In this document: positions 12,703 to 16,600 of the stretch, in pieces
Position numbering within the stretch: the stretch's first letter is position 1
Layout: each line of letters starts with the position of its first letter
Assembly: GCA_031429035.1 (NCBI GenBank)
Contig: JANOYU010000116.1
Span: 1-16,600, forward strand
Reading direction: 5' to 3'
DNA: 16,600 nucleotides
Source of the DNA: Methylotenera_A sp031429035
GTDB lineage: Bacteria > Pseudomonadota > Gammaproteobacteria > Burkholderiales > Methylophilaceae
The notes under the pieces: model-generated
What the model saw: the letters and a program-made list of their open reading frames with translations, nothing else
What the model was told of the DNA's origin: nothing
The model's database searches: none
Made by a program: the position numbers and the translations under genes

Positions 12703-13863
12703 TTATACTTTAATGGCTTCAATACGCCATTCGTTATCGCGCAATACTAGCGCTGTATCGCAATTTAGCTCAACAGCGTTAATTTGTTGATTAGGCAGTG
12801 CTTGAATCACCACTAAACCTTCTGCGCGCAAGGTGTCTATTTTAGTTAAAAGCGCTTTGTCATTGCCTTCGGGCGCTAAAATGGTTTTGGGTAAATGGGC
12901 AGCAGTTAATGCTGTTACCACGCCGCGCAAATCTAAGCTAAAGCCTGTAGCTGGCCGTGCGCGACCAAATGCAACGCCGACTTCATCATAGCGCCCACCT
13001 AGCGCAACAGGCCCAGTGCAGCCACGCGCATAGGCGGCAAATACCACACCGCTGTGATAATGATAGCCGCGCAACTCACCTAAATCGAAAGATATTTGCA
13101 CATTTAAATCGGCTAATTTATGCGCAACTGCACTTAAATTAGCCAGCGCATGGGTAATTTCTGGCAATTGTGGCAACGTATTGTGTGCTTTTTCTAGTAC
13201 AGCAATATCGCCATTTAACTCGGTTAAGCTCAATAAAGCCTGTTGTATCGGTGCATCAAGCTCAGCCGCCAGTTGCGCAACGGCTGCTTTATCTTTACTT
13301 TGCAATGCGGCATACAAGGCATTTTCTAACGCCAAATTGATATTACCTGCCTTAACCAAACATTCAAAAATAGCCACGTGGCTAAAATCAATGTGTAAAT
13401 TTTGCAAACCCAATAACTGCAAGGCTTTTATCATTAAGCGTTGCACTTCAATGTCAGACTCGATACCGGCATGGCCAAAAAGCTCCGCACCCAATTGCAA
13501 TGGCTCACGCGTGCGGGCAAGGCCGTCTGGCTTAGTACGCAGCACCGTGCCCGCATAACAAAGCCTGCAAATATCTTGATAATTTAGCATGTGCGCATCA
13601 ATGCGCGCGGCTTGTGGCGTGGTATCAGCGCGTAAGCCCATTAGGCGACCAGTCAGTTGATCTACTACTTTGAATGTGGCCAAATCCAAATCATGGCCAG
13701 TGCCAGTAATAAGCGATTCCAAATACTCTAGCGTGGGCGGAATCACATATTGATAGCCGTGCACTTTAAATAAATCGAGCAAATCACGGCGCAATTGTTC
13801 AATACGTGCGGCCTCGGTGGGCAGCACATCTTCTATAAATTCGGGGAGTAACCAATTATGCAT
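12703..13863 (-). CDS. hisZ: ATP phosphoribosyltransferase regulatory subunit HisZ
   Basis: HisZ is a class II histidyl-tRNA-synthetase-like protein that pairs with short-form HisG in the first step of histidine synthesis and carries the feedback response. The 386-residue protein starts MHNWLLPEFIEDVLP, as is usual for the family. It has the motif-2-like region VDQLTGRLMGLRADTTPQAARID, then CYAGTVLRTKPDGLARTREPLQLGAELFGHAG. The length and the absence of an anticodon-binding domain argue for HisZ over HisS. I chose ATG at 13863; an in-frame TTG two codons earlier (13869) is less likely. No Shine-Dalgarno is seen, but TATAAT is 7 nt upstream. A short-form hisG is expected elsewhere in the genome. 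Confidence 0.95.
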   Translation of the reverse strand: MHNWLLPEFIEDVLPTEAARIEQLRRDLLDLFKVHGYQYVIPPTLEYLESLITGTGHDLDLATFKVVDQLTGRLMGLRADTTPQAARIDAHMLNYQDICRLCYAGTVLRTKPDGLARTREPLQLGAELFGHAGIESDIEVQRLMIKALQLLGLQNLHIDFSHVAIFECLVKAGNINLALENALYAALQSKDKAAVAQLAAELDAPIQQALLSLTELNGDIAVLEKAHNTLPQLPEITHALANLSAVAHKLADLNVQISFDLGELRGYHYHSGVVFAAYARGCTGPVALGGRYDEVGVAFGRARPATGFSLDLRGVVTALTAAHLPKTILAPEGNDKALLTKIDTLRAEGLVVIQALPNQQINAVELNCDTALVLRDNEWRIEAIKV

Positions 13864-13870
13864 AAGCAAT

Positions 13871-13876
13871 ATTATA
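13871..13876 (-). promoter_or_regulatory. hisZ: Possible -10 box giving a leaderless hisZ transcript
   Basis: A perfect TATAAT on the minus strand ends 7 nt before the hisZ ATG, so the expected start site falls on the A of ATG. The -35 region is poor but contains a 10-bp palindrome GCAAGCTTGC (13889-13898). This may give hisZ-purA a promoter separate from the hflKC operon. Confidence 0.4.
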
Positions 13877-13934
13877 CTAGCAAATGCAGCAAGCTTGCGA
13901 CTAGGCTATTGGCTTAAATCTGATGAATTAACTG

Positions 13935-14117
13935 CTAGCGACTTAAAAAAGTCAGTAACAAACCAGCAACAATTGAAATAATGCCAACAAAACGTAGTTG
14001 GCCATCTTTAAGCTCTATCATGCGCTTAAAGGTTTCGCGCCAAGCTTGCGGCGCAATAAATGGCAACAAGCCTTCAAACACCAGCATTAAGCCCAGCGCG
14101 GCTAACAGCGTGTTCAA
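13935..14117 (-). CDS. DUF2065 family small membrane protein (YjeT-like)
   Basis: This 60-residue protein has two hydrophobic segments (about 2-21 and 41-58) joined by the conserved APQAWRETFKRMIELKDGQLRFVG loop, as in E. coli YjeT. Function is unknown; it regularly follows hflC, as here 9 bp downstream. The start is TTG at 14117, supported by AAGG seven bases upstream that overlaps the end of hflC. Confidence 0.9.
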   Translation of the reverse strand: MNTLLAALGLMLVFEGLLPFIAPQAWRETFKRMIELKDGQLRFVGIISIVAGLLLTFLSR

Positions 14118-14126
14118 GCAAAGGCC

Positions 14127-14996
14127 TTATTTACCAGAACCACGCATATATTTAAAGAACTCTGAGCTTGGGTCTAACACCATCACGTCAGATTTACTTT
14201 TAAAGCTATTTTTGTAGGCTTCTTGGCTGCGATAAAATGCGTAAAACTCAGGGTTTTTACCGTAGGCCGTTGAGTAAATTTCTGCTGCTTTGGCATCGCC
14301 CTCACCTTTGGCTTTTTGTGCATCGCGGAATGCGTCGGCAATAATCACTTCGCGCTGTTTATCTGCATCGGCACGAATTTTCTCAGAAGCAGCAGAGCCT
14401 TCAGAGCGCAATTGGTTGGCGATTCGCTTACGTTCCGCAATCATACGATCGTAAACCGATTTAGAAATATCCTCTGAGTAATCGACGCGTTTTAAGCGTA
14501 CATCTACCACTTGAATACCAATTTGACGCGCTTCTTTATCGGCCGAAATTTTTACGCTGCGCATAATCGCACCACGTTCGCCCGCAATCACGTCACGCAC
14601 AGTACGTTTGCCAAACTCATCGCGCAGCCCAGAGTTAACCACTTGCGAAAGCCTATCTTCTGCTGCTGCTTCGCCGCCCTCTTTTACTGAAACGTAGTAT
14701 TTAACCGGGTCAATTATGCGCCATTTCACAAACGAATCTACTGTCATGGTTTTGTTTTCGCTCGTGACAATCTCGGCTGGTTGCTCCCAATCTAGGGTCA
14801 CAATACGCTTTTCAAAAAACTTTAAATCATCCACCAATGGCATTTTAAAATACAGGCCAGGCTCTTTTTTAACTGAAACGATTTCGCCCAACCTAAACAC
14901 CAGCGCGTATTCGCGTTGATCGACAACAAACATCGACATGCTAAGCAGCAACAATGCCACAAAAAAACCAATGATTGCCAAGCTTAAATTTTTCAT
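14127..14996 (-). CDS. hflC: HflC, subunit of the FtsH-regulating HflKC complex
   Basis: HflC and HflK form a large cage-like inner-membrane complex that encloses the FtsH protease and limits its action on membrane substrates. The 289-residue protein has one N-terminal membrane segment (about 5-25), then a periplasmic SPFH/band 7 domain beginning VDQREYALVFRLGEIV and including KRIVTLDWEQPAEIVTSENKTMTVDSFVKWRI. A long alanine- and charge-rich coiled coil follows (about 185-250). The C-terminus ends DVMVLDPSSEFFKYMR, the usual HflC ending. It lies 14 bp after hflK with a modest AGG ribosome-binding site. Confidence 0.96.
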   Translation of the reverse strand: MKNLSLAIIGFFVALLLLSMSMFVVDQREYALVFRLGEIVSVKKEPGLYFKMPLVDDLKFFEKRIVTLDWEQPAEIVTSENKTMTVDSFVKWRIIDPVKYYVSVKEGGEAAAEDRLSQVVNSGLRDEFGKRTVRDVIAGERGAIMRSVKISADKEARQIGIQVVDVRLKRVDYSEDISKSVYDRMIAERKRIANQLRSEGSAASEKIRADADKQREVIIADAFRDAQKAKGEGDAKAAEIYSTAYGKNPEFYAFYRSQEAYKNSFKSKSDVMVLDPSSEFFKYMRGSGK

Positions 14997-15010
14997 ATTC
15001 TGTCTACCTT

Positions 15011-16174
15011 TTATCTGTCACGCGATAATGTGCGTGCATCGTCCACTGTCGATTCTTCATCTTTATTTGCATTAGCCGCTGCACTAGCAGCCGCACTGGT
15101 GTTGGCGCTGCGCGTTTGCTCCATCAATTTATCTAGCGGCAAATACAGCATGCTGTTGCCACCTTTTTGGTCAACAATAATTTTGCTAGTGTTGCTCATA
15201 ATTTGCTCTTGTGCATCTAAATACAAGCGTTGGCGGGTGACTTCGGGCGCTTTATTGTATTGCGTTAAAATTTGATCAAAACGGCTGGCATTACCAGTCG
15301 CCTCAGACTCTACTTTTAACTTGTAGCCGGCAGCTTCTGCTGCCAAGCGCGATGCATTACCACGCGCTTTGGGGATGACATCATTGGCATAAGCTTGGCC
15401 TAAGTTAATTTGACGCTGGTAATCTTGGCCGGCACGGTTTACATCGTCGAAAGCCTCTTTCACCTGCTCTGGCGCGGCGCCTTTTTGGCGCGATACGCTG
15501 GTAATTTGTATGCCGGTTTTATAGCTATCTAAAATGGCTTGCATATTGGCTGACGTATCTGGCAAACCTTTTTGCAATAGGTCATCCAACTTGCTTTTGC
15601 CCACCACTTCACGAATCGCTGTTTCCGCGGCAGACATCACTGCCTTGTCAGTATCGCGATTTGCAAATACGTAATCAACCGCATTTTTAAGTTTGTATTG
15701 TACCGCCACTTGCATATCGATAATATTTTCGTCTTCAGTCAACATCAACGATTCATTTGGCACTTTAGTTTTGCTGCCTGATCCTTCACTACTGCTACGA
15801 TAACCTACTTCTAGGCGGCGCACTTGCTCCATATTCACCACAGTGACCGATTCAACTGGGTAAGGCCAGTGCCAGCGCGGGCCAGGCTCGGTGCTGTAGA
15901 TGTATTTACCAAAACGTTGCACCACACCAACAGAACCTTGATCGACAATGTAAAAGCCAGTTGCCAGCCAAATGGCAGCAATAATTGCTAATACGGGCGC
16001 AATTGGCACATTGAAATTTTTATTATCTGCTGGCGGATTATTGCCGTTAAAGCCGCCGTTGTTTAGTTTTTTACCAAATAGGCTATTGATTTTATTGCTT
16101 AAATCACGCAGTACTTGATCTAAATCTGGCGGGCCTTCATTGTTTTTTTGTGCAAAGCCAGGAAATTTAATCAT
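15011..16174 (-). CDS. hflK: HflK, subunit of the FtsH-regulating HflKC complex
   Basis: This is the partner of HflC in the membrane complex that modulates FtsH. The 387-residue protein has a cytoplasmic N-terminus rich in N, G and P (about 35-55), a membrane segment (about 57-77), and a band 7 domain starting YIVDQGSVGVVQRFGKY with EPGPRWHWPYPVESVTVVN, typical of HflK. A coiled-coil region (about 230-310) follows, then a low-complexity alanine/serine tail. The ribosome-binding site GGAG is seven bases before the ATG at 16174. It follows hflX by 27 bp, the standard order. Confidence 0.96.
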   Translation of the reverse strand: MIKFPGFAQKNNEGPPDLDQVLRDLSNKINSLFGKKLNNGGFNGNNPPADNKNFNVPIAPVLAIIAAIWLATGFYIVDQGSVGVVQRFGKYIYSTEPGPRWHWPYPVESVTVVNMEQVRRLEVGYRSSSEGSGSKTKVPNESLMLTEDENIIDMQVAVQYKLKNAVDYVFANRDTDKAVMSAAETAIREVVGKSKLDDLLQKGLPDTSANMQAILDSYKTGIQITSVSRQKGAAPEQVKEAFDDVNRAGQDYQRQINLGQAYANDVIPKARGNASRLAAEAAGYKLKVESEATGNASRFDQILTQYNKAPEVTRQRLYLDAQEQIMSNTSKIIVDQKGGNSMLYLPLDKLMEQTRSANTSAAASAAANANKDEESTVDDARTLSRDR

Positions 16175-16201
16175 CTTTCACTCCAAAATCTATTCGTCAT
16201 G

Positions 16202-16600
16202 TTATACATAAGCGCTTTCTTCTGTACTTAATTTTTTTAGTAACTGTTGATGCTCGGCCAATGCTAACCGAACGTATTCTAAGCCTGCGCCTGTTTTAGC
16301 TGAAACATGTATTTGAAAAATTTTACCATATTCATTGCGCGCAATGCCTGCTACGTTATCGTTTAGGTCTAGCCTATCAATTTGGTTTAACACCAAAATC
16401 TGCGGCACATCGGCAGCACCAATTTCATGCAATACTTTGTTTACTTGCGCTACTTGCGCATCGCGATTAGTACTGGCCACGTCTACTATATGCAGCAACA
16501 AATCGGCTTGTTTGGCTTCTTCTAGCGTGGCGCCAAATGCTTCAATCAATGTTGTTGGCAAATGCTTAATAAATCCTACTGTGTCAGACATCACCACTTC
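16202..16600 (-). CDS. hflX: GTPase HflX, C-terminal part (cut by the window edge)
   Basis: HflX is a ribosome-associated GTPase that splits stalled or heat-damaged 70S ribosomes. The window holds the last 132 codons: switch/G3 region DTVGFIKHLPTTLIEAFGATLEEAKQADLLLHIVD, then G4 as NQID (NKxD in most GTPases) and G5 SAKTG, then a short C-terminal helix ending at codon GTA before TAA. The GTP-binding P-loop and the HflX-specific N-terminal domain lie beyond the window. The reading frame stays open to the last base. The following hflK and hflC confirm the identity. Confidence 0.95.
   Translation of the reverse strand, partial: EVVMSDTVGFIKHLPTTLIEAFGATLEEAKQADLLLHIVDVASTNRDAQVAQVNKVLHEIGAADVPQILVLNQIDRLDLNDNVAGIARNEYGKIFQIHVSAKTGAGLEYVRLALAEHQQLLKKLSTEESAYV

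Overview
The window looks like chromosomal DNA of a methylotrophic betaproteobacterium of the Methylophilaceae type (Methylotenera or a relative). Three things suggest this. The gene order ffs-dnaX-ybaB-recR, and hflX-hflK-hflC-DUF2065-hisZ-purA read on the minus strand, is typical of Betaproteobacteria. The base composition is moderately AT-rich, with many TTA/TTG/AAA codons. The centre holds a cluster for the archaeal-type cofactor (tetrahydro)methanopterin/methanofuran, which among bacteria is found mainly in C1-oxidising lineages. The genus is an inference from gene content; no database was searched.

Layout. On the plus strand (85-3704) lie a DUF1272 zinc-binding protein, the 4.5S SRP RNA gene ffs, dnaX, the ybaB/ebfC nucleoid protein gene, recR and a 62-codon unknown ORF. 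From 3707 to the end everything is on the minus strand. Read in the direction of transcription from the right edge these are: hflX (partial)-hflK-hflC-DUF2065-hisZ-purA (GTPase, FtsH-regulating membrane complex, histidine and purine synthesis); a 321-bp intergenic stretch rich in inverted repeats; a four-gene methanopterin/methanofuran cluster (AfpA/DmrB-type flavoprotein, dihydropteroate synthase-like DUF6513 protein, DUF447 protein, MfnB); an OmpA-family outer membrane protein with its own promoter and a strong terminator; and mtaD-ubiG-gph (nucleoside salvage, ubiquinone synthesis, phosphoglycolate removal), which converges with the unknown ORF with only two bases between stop codons.

Most genes are well-known housekeeping genes. 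The most notable observation is in the C1-cofactor cluster. Its first gene, the flavoprotein proposed to reduce dihydromethanopterin, carries an in-frame TAA at codon 32 with the reading frame otherwise intact, while the three downstream genes are whole. Two of the three junctions in this cluster are ATGA overlaps. The third would also become one after a -1 slip in a run of eight A residues. Other items are a 40-bp hairpin repeat present near position 50 and again inside the 3' end of the flavoprotein gene, -10-like boxes 6-7 nt upstream of several start codons (possible leaderless transcripts), and a 14-bp perfect palindrome in the spacer of the ompA promoter. I found no phage, transposase, CRISPR, tRNA or rRNA genes.
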